Source of the DNA: JAHEEL01 sp963836085
Lineage (GTDB): Bacteria; Actinomycetota; Acidimicrobiia; Spongiisociales; UBA5794
DNA length: 64,000 nucleotides
Direction of reading: 5' to 3'
Assembly (NCBI GenBank): GCA_963836085.1
Contig: CAWIHT010000011.1
Span: 1-64,000, forward strand
In this document: piece after piece, positions 16,144 to 23,534 of the stretch
Layout of the letters: each line of letters begins with the position of its first letter
Position numbering within the stretch: position 1 is the stretch's first letter
Notes under the pieces: generated by a model
The model's database searches: none
Told to the model about the DNA's origin: nothing
What the model saw: the letters and a program-made list of their open reading frames with translations, nothing else
Position numbers and translations under genes: made by a program

Positions 16144-16892
16144 GAGCCGGGCTCCTGCTCCGTCTTCCGGGTGTCTTGGACGACCCGTCCGTCGAGCAGC
16201 GAGACCCGTCGCGGGAATCGGGCCGCCATTTCGCGGTCGTGGGTGATGACGACGATCGTCGTGCCATCGGCGTTCAGTTTCTCGATCAGTCGGACGAGGT
16301 CCTCGCCGGTCTGGCTGTCGAGGTTCCCGGTCGGCTCGTCGGCGAGGATGATGTCTGGCGAGCCGATCAAGGCGCGCGCGATCGCAACACGTTGCCGCTC
16401 GCCGCCGGAGAGCTTCGTCGCTTCATGGTTCATCCGGTTTGCGAGTCCGACTTGCTTGAGCGCCTGTTCGGCCAGGACTCTGCGGTTGCTGAGTGCCATG
16501 CCGGTATAGAGGAGGCCGTCGGCCACGTTGTCGAGAGCGGTCTCCCCGGCGAGGAGGAAGAACTGCTGGAAGACGAAGCCGATGTGTCGGGATCGAAGCG
16601 ATGACAGCTGTCGGTCGTTCAGTTCGTCGACATCATGGCCCGCGACCGAGACGGTCCCGGAGGACGCTCGATCGAGTGTTCCAATCACGTGAAGCAGGGT
16701 GGACTTGCCTGAACCCGATGGGCCGACGACCGCCACCAACTCTCCCGAGCGGATGTCGAGGTCAATGTCGCGGATGGCGTGGACCGGCGGCGTCCCGGGA
16801 TACGTCTTCGTCACCCCGGCGAGGGCGAGCACCGTGTGGTCGGTGTCGGTCTCCACGTCAGTCGCCGGCGAACCGGGGGAGGCGAGGCTCAC
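16140..16892 (-). CDS. MacB/LolD-type ABC transporter ATPase
   Basis: A 250-aa ATP-binding subunit. Walker A GPSGSGKST is near residue 55, the Q-loop lies in FVFQQFFLL, the signature is LSGGERQRVAIARAL, Walker B is IILADEPTGNLD, and the H-loop is VVITHD. The TGNLDS sequence and FQ(Q)F Q-loop are typical of MacB/LolD ATPases. A 20-residue acidic N-terminal extension precedes the domain. It overlaps both the adaptor gene and the permease gene by 4 nt, so the three subunits are translationally coupled. Confidence 0.94.
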   Translation of the reverse strand: MSLASPGSPATDVETDTDHTVLALAGVTKTYPGTPPVHAIRDIDLDIRSGELVAVVGPSGSGKSTLLHVIGTLDRASSGTVSVAGHDVDELNDRQLSSLRSRHIGFVFQQFFLLAGETALDNVADGLLYTGMALSNRRVLAEQALKQVGLANRMNHEATKLSGGERQRVAIARALIGSPDIILADEPTGNLDSQTGEDLVRLIEKLNADGTTIVVITHDREMAARFPRRVSLLDGRVVQDTRKTEQEPGS

Positions 16893-18499
16893 GGCGTGAC
16901 CACTCGCACTCCGGCCTCGAGTTGACTGGACGTCACCTCGACGAAGCCATCGGCGTACATGCCGACTTCGACGCCGACGAGGGTGGTTGTGCCGCCGCCC
17001 GCGTCGATCTCGACGGCGTAGCCGCCTTCGCTGAGCGCCAGCAGGGACGAGACGGGTACTGCGAGGACGTCGACCGCCCGGTCGTCGACGATCTCGACTT
17101 CGACCGGTGCCTCGTCAAGGCCCGCTCCCGCGCCATCGCGATCCAAGGTGACTTCGAGTTCGAAGTAGGTCCCGGACTCAGGGCTGCGGATTGCGATTGT
17201 TCCGATAGAGGTGACCGTTCCCGGTTCGTCTGATTCGTCTGGCATCACGACGTTTACGGGATCGCCGAGCACGACGAGGTCCTGGTTCTCGGCCGGGAGT
17301 TGGACCGAGACCACCGAAGTTGACGTCGACGGTGTGAAGAGCGTCGTTCCGGGGGCGACGTCGCTTCCGATGCCGATGTGGGCCGCCGCAATACGGATCG
17401 GGTCGTCGGTCACGATGATCTCGCCGATGTTGACGACTCCGTCGACGGGAGCGCCGATCGCTGCCTGCCAGGCGGTGACCGCTTCGCCCGTTGTCTCGTC
17501 GAAGGTGTCGTCGATCATCAGCGTTCCTCCGGCGTCGAAGCCGAACGAAACAAGACTGGCTTCGAGCACCCGCACATCCTCTCCAACCGAACCGACGGCG
17601 AGCGTTCGGTAGAACGGAACGTCGGTGACGAACAGGGTGATCGGATTGCCCTCGACCACGAGCAGCGCGTCGCCGTGAGTGAGGACATCCCCTTCGCCGG
17701 CGATCGCCGTGACGGTGCCGGATGGCATCGTCGACGTGGCGATCACCGGGGTCCCCGGGTTGGTCGAATCACCGACATCGAGCGTCGTCTCCGCGACATA
17801 GATCGGGCCTTCGAAGAAGATGTACGAGCCCAGCGCAAGGACTCCGGTTTCGTCCACGCCGAGGTCCTCCTGGAGGGCACTGATTGCGTCGCGGGTTGCC
17901 GAGGTGAAGTCGCCGTCCAGATCGAAGTCGCCGTCCTCGTCATACCCGAGGCGGGTGAGGGCCTCTTCGAGTTGCAGAACATCCGCTCCATCAGTGGATC
18001 GGGTGCTCAGCGAGCGGTAGGCGGGGATCTCACCGTAGAAGACGATCACCGGCTGCTCGTCGACGGTGTAGAGAACGCCGCCCTCTTCCACGGTGGATCC
18101 TTCAGCGGGCAGTGAGGTAATCGTCCCAGTCGTACCGGCAGTCACCGCAACGATGCCATTGGTCGAGCCTGCGTAGACGATCGGGTCTCCGGCCACGAAA
18201 CCGAGCGTGCCATCGAGCGTCGTCTTCTCCTCGAGCGTGGTGAGTTCGACCTCGGTGAAGGTCAGCGCCGCGACGGTATCGGTCGTCTCGGAGTCAGCGT
18301 TGCTGGAGATGGCCCACGCGACTGCGGCCCCGGTGATCAGGAGCGCGACGACCACGATCCAGGTCGACGCCCGTCGCCACCATGGCTTCTTCAACAGGAG
18401 GGCCGGCTCGACGACGCCGGCCACGTCATCCAGACTCCCGGCCGCCGCCGGATCCTCGTTGGCCGGCTCTCTCACTGGTTCGCTCCGTATGTCGGTCAT
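16889..18499 (-). CDS. HlyD/MacA-like membrane-fusion protein with two peptidoglycan-binding domains
   Basis: A 536-aa adaptor protein. The acidic N-terminus is cytosolic, one transmembrane helix lies near residues 45-65, and the rest is external. Biotinyl-lipoyl-like segments (GTITSLPAEGSTVEEGGVLY) and MFP barrel segments are interrupted by two PG_binding_1-like helical repeats. One is near residue 190 (LQLEEALTRLGYDEDGDFD, then an ISALQ helix) and one near 330 (VRVLEASLVSFGFDAGG, then AVTAWQ). In monoderm bacteria such insertions plausibly anchor the adaptor to the wall. The ATG at 18499 overlaps the lipoprotein stop (ATGA); the longer frame to 18565 is arginine-rich read-through of that gene. 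Confidence 0.85.
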   Translation of the reverse strand: MTDIRSEPVREPANEDPAAAGSLDDVAGVVEPALLLKKPWWRRASTWIVVVALLITGAAVAWAISSNADSETTDTVAALTFTEVELTTLEEKTTLDGTLGFVAGDPIVYAGSTNGIVAVTAGTTGTITSLPAEGSTVEEGGVLYTVDEQPVIVFYGEIPAYRSLSTRSTDGADVLQLEEALTRLGYDEDGDFDLDGDFTSATRDAISALQEDLGVDETGVLALGSYIFFEGPIYVAETTLDVGDSTNPGTPVIATSTMPSGTVTAIAGEGDVLTHGDALLVVEGNPITLFVTDVPFYRTLAVGSVGEDVRVLEASLVSFGFDAGGTLMIDDTFDETTGEAVTAWQAAIGAPVDGVVNIGEIIVTDDPIRIAAAHIGIGSDVAPGTTLFTPSTSTSVVSVQLPAENQDLVVLGDPVNVVMPDESDEPGTVTSIGTIAIRSPESGTYFELEVTLDRDGAGAGLDEAPVEVEIVDDRAVDVLAVPVSSLLALSEGGYAVEIDAGGGTTTLVGVEVGMYADGFVEVTSSQLEAGVRVVTP

Positions 18500-19107
18500 C
18501 CGCGTTCGCCTCCACCTGGTCCAGCGCCGGGAACTCGGCCGTCGGCTCCGAAGATGTCGGCGCATGCTTCCTGCGCAGTCTGAAAGGCGGGGTCGTCCCG
18601 GTCAAGAGCACCGAACGGACCGCCGCCACCCTGCCCCGGATTGCCCATTGTCGAGAAGTCCGGGTCCGGCATGTCGTAGCCATTGTCTCGCATACAGGCA
18701 GCGTATTCGAGGAGTTGGTCTTGTCGCTCGGTCTGGTCTTCGCCATCGAGGCCGAAGGCGACGTTCTCCAGGTATTCGCTACACGTCTCCATTGCGGAGC
18801 GCATCATGTCGCGGTCGAGTTCCTCGATGTCACGCGGTCGCGGCGGGCGTAGATTCCCGTCGGCGTCAACCGTGGGATCCTCGACGTCGAGGCCCTCGTC
18901 TCTCAGACAGGCGGCGAAGGCAAGGATTGCTTCCTCGTCTGACGCGGGTTCCTCGGCGGCCGCCTCGTCCGGCGCCGGCTCTTGATCCTGCGCCACTTCG
19001 GGGGCGGTTTCGAGCGAAGCGACGCCCGAGTCCGCGTCGCTCCCGCTGCACGCGGCGGCGAGCAGGCCAAAGGCGAGGATCGCCGCAATCACCGTGAGTC
19101 GTCTCAC
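18496..19107 (-). CDS. Lipoprotein with duplicated cysteine motif, first gene of the efflux operon
   Basis: An exported lipoprotein of about 203 aa with a lipobox (LAAAC, mature Cys about residue 20). An acidic Ala/Glu/Pro linker is followed by two related halves. AFAACLRDEGLDVEDP with METCSEYL is one; YAACMRDNGYDMPDPDF with EACADIF is the other. Each half keeps two cysteines, so two disulfides or a metal site are possible. The tail is Gly-rich. The GTG at 19107 has GGAG 6 nt upstream; an ATG at 19119 is the alternative. Position suggests a partner or sensor for the MacB-like exporter. I know no proven function for the family. Confidence 0.8.
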   Translation of the reverse strand: MRRLTVIAAILAFGLLAAACSGSDADSGVASLETAPEVAQDQEPAPDEAAAEEPASDEEAILAFAACLRDEGLDVEDPTVDADGNLRPPRPRDIEELDRDMMRSAMETCSEYLENVAFGLDGEDQTERQDQLLEYAACMRDNGYDMPDPDFSTMGNPGQGGGGPFGALDRDDPAFQTAQEACADIFGADGRVPGAGPGGGERG

Positions 19108-19176
19108 CTGGTTCTCCATTCACGTTCGGATGCTTTGAGATCTGACCCGTAGTCAATCACCGAAATCTGAGTCGGA

Positions 19177-19206
19177 GGTCAGTGCGAGCTAAGAAGATCG
19201 TGAGAA
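19177..19206 (-). promoter_or_regulatory. Predicted response-regulator box upstream of the efflux operon
   Basis: On the minus strand, TTCTCACG (19206-19199) and TTCTTAGC (19195-19188) are spaced by 3 nt (11-bp period), and a weaker CACTGACC (19184-19177) continues the phase. Closely related repeats precede the response regulator gene and the secreted repeat protein gene. About 70 nt before the lipoprotein start. Confidence 0.55.
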
Positions 19207-19207
19207 G

Positions 19208-19330
19208 CGCTGCGCTTGCTCGAACGCGTCCGAGGTCCCATGGGTCGCGTGTTCGAGCTGGTAGCGAGGAGATGGCAGCTACCAGCCACCACTCTGGCGA
19301 CTGGCGACCGGCGACCGGCGTCTTACCCCC
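19208..19330 (+). repeat. Intergenic microrepeat stretch
   Basis: Between the divergent efflux operon and two-component operon lies GAGCTGGTAG...GGCAGCTACCAGCC, followed by CTGGCGACTGGCGACCGG with partial repeats. The same words recur at 4541, 49472 and 62709, always between genes. No coding potential was seen. Confidence 0.5.
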
Positions 19331-19375
19331 TTCTCACCTTCAGTTCACCCCGTTCTCAGCCACGCGGCGTATCTT
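19331..19375 (+). promoter_or_regulatory. Predicted response-regulator boxes and -10 of the two-component operon
   Basis: Three direct repeats with exact 11-bp period: TTCTCACC (19331), AGTTCACC (19342) and TTCTCAGC (19353). TATCTT at 19370-19375 is a good -10 element, so the boxes occupy the -35 region as in OmpR/PhoB-type activation. This suggests autoregulation. Confidence 0.6.
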
Positions 19376-19394
19376 CCTGAGCGCAGGAGGTCCA

Positions 19395-20078
19395 ATGGAA
19401 GCCAACAGCGTGCTCGTCGTCGAGGATGATCCGGATGTTCGCACGGCCCTGAGCCGCGCACTCTCGTTCGAGGGCTATGAAGTCGCAATCGCCGAGGACG
19501 GGGGACGTGCGCTCGAAGCGGTACGGCAGACTCCTCCCGATGTGATCGTGCTCGACGTAATGATGCCATTCGTCGATGGACTCGAGACGTGCCGGCGGCT
19601 CCGGGCCCGCGGCGACGAGACCCCGATCCTCATGCTCACCGCTCTGGGCGACGTCTCCGACCGGGTCGACGGACTCGACGCCGGCGCTGACGACTACCTG
19701 GCCAAGCCCTTCGCCCTCGAAGAACTCCTCGCTCGCATCCGGGCACTCCTCCGTCGATCCGGTGGCGACGTATCCGAAATCCTCACCTTCTCCGATCTTG
19801 AAATGAACCTCGGCACGCGGACGGTCATACGAGATGGCGAGCCGATCTCGCTGACGAAGACCGAGTTCGACCTGCTCGAGATCCTTCTCCGCGGTGGGGG
19901 CCGCGTGGCGACTCGCGATCAGATCTATAGCGAGGTGTGGGGGTTCGATTTCGAGACCTCCTCGAACTCGCTCGATGTCTATGTCGGGTACCTCCGGCGG
20001 AAGACGGAGGATGGGGATCGTTCGCGGCTGATCCACACGGTTCGCGGCGTCGGATACACCCTGCGCGACGACTCATGA
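19395..20078 (+). CDS. OmpR/PhoB-family response regulator
   Basis: A 227-aa DNA-binding response regulator. Its receiver domain has acidic pocket E10-D11-D12, phospho-acceptor D54 (VLDVMMP), T82 (MLTA) and K104 (AKPF). The C-terminal winged helix starts near residue 130 (LTKTEFDLLEILLRGGGRVATR, split by the recognition helix region SSNSLDVYVGYLRRK). A longer frame to 19182 exists, but an AGGAGG directly before the ATG at 19395 fixes the start. It is co-transcribed with the histidine kinase 19 nt downstream. OmpR-type regulators bind direct repeats of about 11-bp period, which are present in its own promoter. Confidence 0.94.
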   Translation: MEANSVLVVEDDPDVRTALSRALSFEGYEVAIAEDGGRALEAVRQTPPDVIVLDVMMPFVDGLETCRRLRARGDETPILMLTALGDVSDRVDGLDAGADDYLAKPFALEELLARIRALLRRSGGDVSEILTFSDLEMNLGTRTVIRDGEPISLTKTEFDLLEILLRGGGRVATRDQIYSEVWGFDFETSSNSLDVYVGYLRRKTEDGDRSRLIHTVRGVGYTLRDDS

Positions 20079-20097
20079 CCCAATACCGGAGACGGCG

Positions 20098-21447
20098 GTG
20101 AAGCTCAGGACCAGGATCGCCGTTGTGGCCGCCGCCGCGGTGGCGGTCGCCGTCGTCCTCGTGTCGGCCGCCGCGTTCGTGCTGGCGCGCCAGCAGTTGC
20201 GATCAGAGATCGACGACAGCCTCGTCGATCGGGCCGTGGCCATCCAGCGTCTCGGCGAAGACCCTCGAGGTCTGGTCGGATCCGAAGGGCCAATGCGCCG
20301 CGGCTTCGGCTTCCTCGCCGGCAGTCGGGGTCCTGCCTTCGACACGGTGTACTACCAGATCACGCTTCCGACCGGTGAGATCTTGATACCGGAGGGCCAG
20401 GAGGTGCTCCCTCCCGCTGATTCGGGCGTGGCGGACGACACCCTTGTCCTCACCGACGCGCGGGTTGATGACGTCCACGTTCGCATGGTGACCGTCAATG
20501 CGGAGGTTCTCGGATTCGTTCAGATTGCTCGACCGCTCACCGAGGTTGACGCGACCCTCGCCGGTCTTGCGGCGGCGTTGTTCGTCTTCGGTGCGGTCGG
20601 GGTAGCGGTCGCAGCGGGCGCGGGCCTTCTCATTGCTCGCAGTGCGCTGAAGCCCATCGACGAACTGGCCCAGGCCGCCGAGCACGTCGCCGAGACGCAA
20701 GACCTCGGCGCCCGAATCGACATCACCAGTGATGACGAAGTCGGGCGGCTCGCTGCGGAGTTCAACGCCATGATGGCGGCGCTCGAGACGAGCCGGCAGG
20801 AGCAGCAGCGCCTGGTTCGCGATGCCGGCCACGAATTGCGGACACCGCTGACGGCGCTGCGTACGAACATCGAACTCCTCGGTCGCACGCGCGGCCTGAC
20901 GGATGCGCAACGCACCGAACTGATCACGGCCGCAGATGCCGAGGTCAAGGACCTGTCGCTCCTCGTAGGTGAGGTTGTGGATCTGGCCTCCGACCGCTAC
21001 ACGGAAGGTCCGATCGAGGACCTGAGGCTCGACGAGATCGCAGTGTCGTCAGTGGAACGTGCCGAGCGCCGATTCGACGTAGAGATTGAGCTCGATGTGG
21101 CGCCGAGCCCTGTTCGTGGCCGCCCGAGCGCTCTCGCCCGGGCCGTGGACAATCTGGTCGACAATGCCGTCAAATGGGGAAGCGACGATGGCCCGATCGA
21201 GGTCGCTGTGCACGGGGGGCGGGTCACGGTCCGTGACCACGGTCCCGGCATCGACGAGGCGGACAGAGACCGGGTCTTCGATCGCTTCTACCGCTCGGCC
21301 GCTGCTCGCTCGATGCCCGGTTCCGGCCTGGGTCTCTCCATCGTCAAGCAGGTGGTCGATGCCCACGGCGGAACTGTCTTCACCAAACCAGCCGAAGACG
21401 GAGGAGCCATCGTCGGCTTCAGCCTCCCCACCGTGACCTCCGAGTAG
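20098..21447 (+). CDS. Sensor histidine kinase (HAMP, HisKA, HATPase)
   Basis: A 449-aa membrane kinase. TM1 is at about residues 8-28, a roughly 125-residue external sensor region follows, TM2 is near 155-180, then a HAMP domain. The HisKA phospho-acceptor is H245 in RDAGHELRTPLTALR, and the ATPase lobe has DNLVDNAVKW (N box), DHGPGIDEADRDRVFDRF and GSGLGLSIVKQ. The architecture matches actinobacterial MprB/PrrB-like kinases. The external domain has no recognisable ligand motif; by context it senses envelope or drug stress. GTG start at 20098. Partner of the upstream response regulator. Confidence 0.94.
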   Translation: MKLRTRIAVVAAAAVAVAVVLVSAAAFVLARQQLRSEIDDSLVDRAVAIQRLGEDPRGLVGSEGPMRRGFGFLAGSRGPAFDTVYYQITLPTGEILIPEGQEVLPPADSGVADDTLVLTDARVDDVHVRMVTVNAEVLGFVQIARPLTEVDATLAGLAAALFVFGAVGVAVAAGAGLLIARSALKPIDELAQAAEHVAETQDLGARIDITSDDEVGRLAAEFNAMMAALETSRQEQQRLVRDAGHELRTPLTALRTNIELLGRTRGLTDAQRTELITAADAEVKDLSLLVGEVVDLASDRYTEGPIEDLRLDEIAVSSVERAERRFDVEIELDVAPSPVRGRPSALARAVDNLVDNAVKWGSDDGPIEVAVHGGRVTVRDHGPGIDEADRDRVFDRFYRSAAARSMPGSGLGLSIVKQVVDAHGGTVFTKPAEDGGAIVGFSLPTVTSE

Positions 21448-21500
21448 CTCGCTCCTACTCAGCGACTCAGCTCCATGATTCGACCGACGACCGGCGACCT

Positions 21501-21530
21501 CTCTCACCCTCTTCTCATCAGCACATCACA
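21501..21530 (+). promoter_or_regulatory. Predicted response-regulator boxes upstream of the secreted repeat protein
   Basis: CTCTCACC (21501), TTCTCATC (21512) and a weaker ACATCACA (21523) keep the 11-bp period of the boxes at 19331-19360. The adjacent CTCAGCGACTCAGC and CGACGACCGGCGACC are microrepeats. Confidence 0.5.
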
Positions 21531-21585
21531 TCCTCCTGACCCGCCCACCCGACACTGCGTTCATGGACGAAGAAAGGAGATAGAT

Positions 21586-22131
21586 ATGAAGAAGATCTTC
21601 GTTTCCATTGCAGCCGCCGGTGTTCTGGTGGTAGGAGCGTTCGCAGCATCGACTGTGATCGAGAGCCCAGCGCTCGCCCAGACCGCGGTGCCCACCGCGG
21701 TCGAATCCGACGACGCCACGACCGATGCCCGACCGAACTTCGCGAGACCGAATGACATGCTCGACGAGATCCTTGGCGACCTGGTCTCCGATGGAACGCT
21801 CGACCAGGGCGAGGCCGATGCCGTCAAGGCGGCACTCGAAGCCAGGCACGAAGAGGTACGTGCCGAGATGGAGGCCTGGCGTGAGGAGAACCCGGGTCGA
21901 TTCGAGCGCAGTCTCAAGCGCGGATTCCGCATGGGCGGGCTCCTGGAAGACGGGGTGATCGATGCCGACGAGCTGGCCGAGCTTCCGGACGATCATCCGC
22001 TGAAGGACACCGACGGACCGGCGTCGGAGTATCTCGCAGATGGCCAGTTGACGGAAGACGAATTGAAGCAAATGGGCGACCAGTTCCGTCAGCGCCGGGC
22101 CGGCGCTCGTGGTGCCTCCACCGACGCCTGA
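21586..22131 (+). CDS. Secreted acidic helical protein with three DG-x-(L/I) repeats
   Basis: A 181-aa exported protein. A Sec signal peptide (about residues 1-32, cleavage near ALAQ-TA) precedes a highly charged, helix-rich body. Three short units recur: DGTLDQGEAD (69), DGVIDADELA (122) and DGQLTEDELK (152). They look like degenerate calcium-loop or helical repeats. AAAGGAGATAG before the ATG at 21586 fixes the start over longer frames. It lies 138 nt after the histidine kinase and has its own box-containing promoter. It may act outside the membrane as an effector or feedback partner of the kinase, in the manner of CpxP or ZraP; that is inference. Confidence 0.75.
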   Translation: MKKIFVSIAAAGVLVVGAFAASTVIESPALAQTAVPTAVESDDATTDARPNFARPNDMLDEILGDLVSDGTLDQGEADAVKAALEARHEEVRAEMEAWREENPGRFERSLKRGFRMGGLLEDGVIDADELAELPDDHPLKDTDGPASEYLADGQLTEDELKQMGDQFRQRRAGARGASTDA

Positions 22132-22146
22132 CCAGTCCGGCTCAAA

Positions 22147-22183
22147 GCGAACCTCGCAGCATCCTCCCGGCTGCGGGGTTCGC
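22147..22183 (+). terminator. Stem-loop after the secreted repeat protein gene
   Basis: GCGAACCTCGCAGC, a 9-nt loop, then GCTGCGGGGTTCGC forms a 14-bp stem with one mismatch. It lies 15 nt past the stop codon. No T tract, so intrinsic termination is uncertain. Confidence 0.45.
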
Positions 22184-22228
22184 CCGCGTCTGTGCCCGCT
22201 CGGGTCGACTCTGACCGGTCGGTGCCGC

Positions 22229-22234
22229 TACCTT
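22229..22234 (+). promoter_or_regulatory. Predicted -10 element (TACCTT), leaderless glycerate kinase gene
   Basis: TACCTT lies 6 nt before the ATG at 22241 and there is no Shine-Dalgarno sequence. Confidence 0.4.
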
Positions 22235-22240
22235 GACGGC

Positions 22241-23512
22241 ATGGACGATCGAACCCTTCTCCTCGACGCCTTCCGCTCCGGCATCGCGGGGGTTGATCCG
22301 GAAGCCGCGACGGTTCGTGCCGCGCAGCGTTTCGACTTTGGCGCTGCCCGCCGGATCATCGTGATTGCTGCGGGCAAGGCCTCCATTGCGATGGCACGTG
22401 GCTTCGCTCGTGTTGTCGATCCTGCCGACGGCGTCATCGTGGCTCCTGAACTCGGCGAGGGCCCTCTCCCGGTGATTGTCGCCGGGCACCCTGTGCCGAA
22501 CGAGGGGAGTGCCGCGGGTGCCCGTCGAGCGCTCGAACTCGCGTCGTCGGCCGGGCCCGGTGATGTCGTTGTCTGCCTCATCTCCGGTGGTGCCTCGGCC
22601 CTGCTCGCCGCACCTGCACGTGGGTTGACCCTCGCGGACTTGAGTGAGACCAATCGTGCTCTGCTCGAATGCGGCGCCGACATCGTCGCCATGAACACCG
22701 TCCGCAAGCACCTCTCGGCCGTCAAGGGCGGTCGCCTGGCTGCGGCGGCAAGGCGCGCCAGGCTGGTAACGCTCGTGCTCTCCGACGTCGTTGGCGATCC
22801 CCTGGACGTGATCGCCTCGGGCCCAACGGTCCCCGACCCCACCACCTACGCCGACGCTCTGGCTGTTGTCGATCGCCACGGCGTCTTCGAGGCGATCGGC
22901 GGACCAGTTCTCGGACACCTCGAACGCGGTCGCCGTGGACTCATCGAGGAGACGCCGAAACAGCCGCACCTGCGCCACGAGATCGAGGTGATTGGCAGCG
23001 GTGCCGTCGCGGCGGAGGCGGCCGCTGCGTTTCTCCACGCAAGGGACGTCCCTGCCAGGATCGTCTCGACGCGCTACATCGGCGAGGCTCGTGAGGCAGC
23101 CGTCCTTGCGGTCGCCACCGCTTCGCAGGACGGCGAAGTCCTGATCTTCGCTGGTGAGACGACCGTGACGGTGAGAGGCACCGGACGGGGCGGCCGCAAC
23201 CAGGAGGCCGCGGTTGCGGCGGCGTTGGAGATCGACGGGCGGGACGTGACGTTCCTGGCCGGTGGCACCGATGGCATCGACGGGCCGACCGATGCAGCCG
23301 GCGGACTCGTGGATGGCGGAACGATCGATCGGGGGCTTGCTGCCAAGTTCGATCCGTTCGCGGCCCTGGCCGACAACGACACCTATCCGTTCCTTGAAGC
23401 CGCGGGAGACCTCATCATCATTGGCCCAACGGGAACCAACGTCGCAGACCTCTGGCTCCTCAGGCGGCGGAGCGGAGAAGACCCGTCATCATCGAGCGAG
23501 GCCGAGACGTGA
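22241..23512 (+). CDS. Glycerate 2-kinase (MOFRL family)
   Basis: A 423-aa GckA/TtuD-type glycerate 2-kinase, which phosphorylates D-glycerate to 2-phosphoglycerate. The N-terminal domain has AAGKASIAMARG (near 50), the GHPVPNE segment, the glycine-rich ISGGASALLAAP and MNTVRKHLSAVKGG. The C-terminal MOFRL domain shows FAGETTVTVRGTGRGGRNQE near 300 and AGGTDGIDGPTDAAGG near 345. All family landmarks are present and length is normal. The frame is open to 22109, but the ATG at 22241 has a fitting leaderless promoter. No glyoxylate pathway genes are adjacent. Confidence 0.9.
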   Translation: MDDRTLLLDAFRSGIAGVDPEAATVRAAQRFDFGAARRIIVIAAGKASIAMARGFARVVDPADGVIVAPELGEGPLPVIVAGHPVPNEGSAAGARRALELASSAGPGDVVVCLISGGASALLAAPARGLTLADLSETNRALLECGADIVAMNTVRKHLSAVKGGRLAAAARRARLVTLVLSDVVGDPLDVIASGPTVPDPTTYADALAVVDRHGVFEAIGGPVLGHLERGRRGLIEETPKQPHLRHEIEVIGSGAVAAEAAAAFLHARDVPARIVSTRYIGEAREAAVLAVATASQDGEVLIFAGETTVTVRGTGRGGRNQEAAVAAALEIDGRDVTFLAGGTDGIDGPTDAAGGLVDGGTIDRGLAAKFDPFAALADNDTYPFLEAAGDLIIIGPTGTNVADLWLLRRRSGEDPSSSSEAET

Positions 23513-23528
23513 GCGGGTGCGTCCCGCT
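23512..23528 (+). terminator. Short hairpin between convergent genes
   Basis: AGCGGG-TGCGT-CCCGCT lies between the glycerate kinase stop and the end of the convergent hydrolase gene. Six-bp arms without a T tract; a weak candidate. Confidence 0.3.
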
Positions 23529-23534
23529 GGTCAA

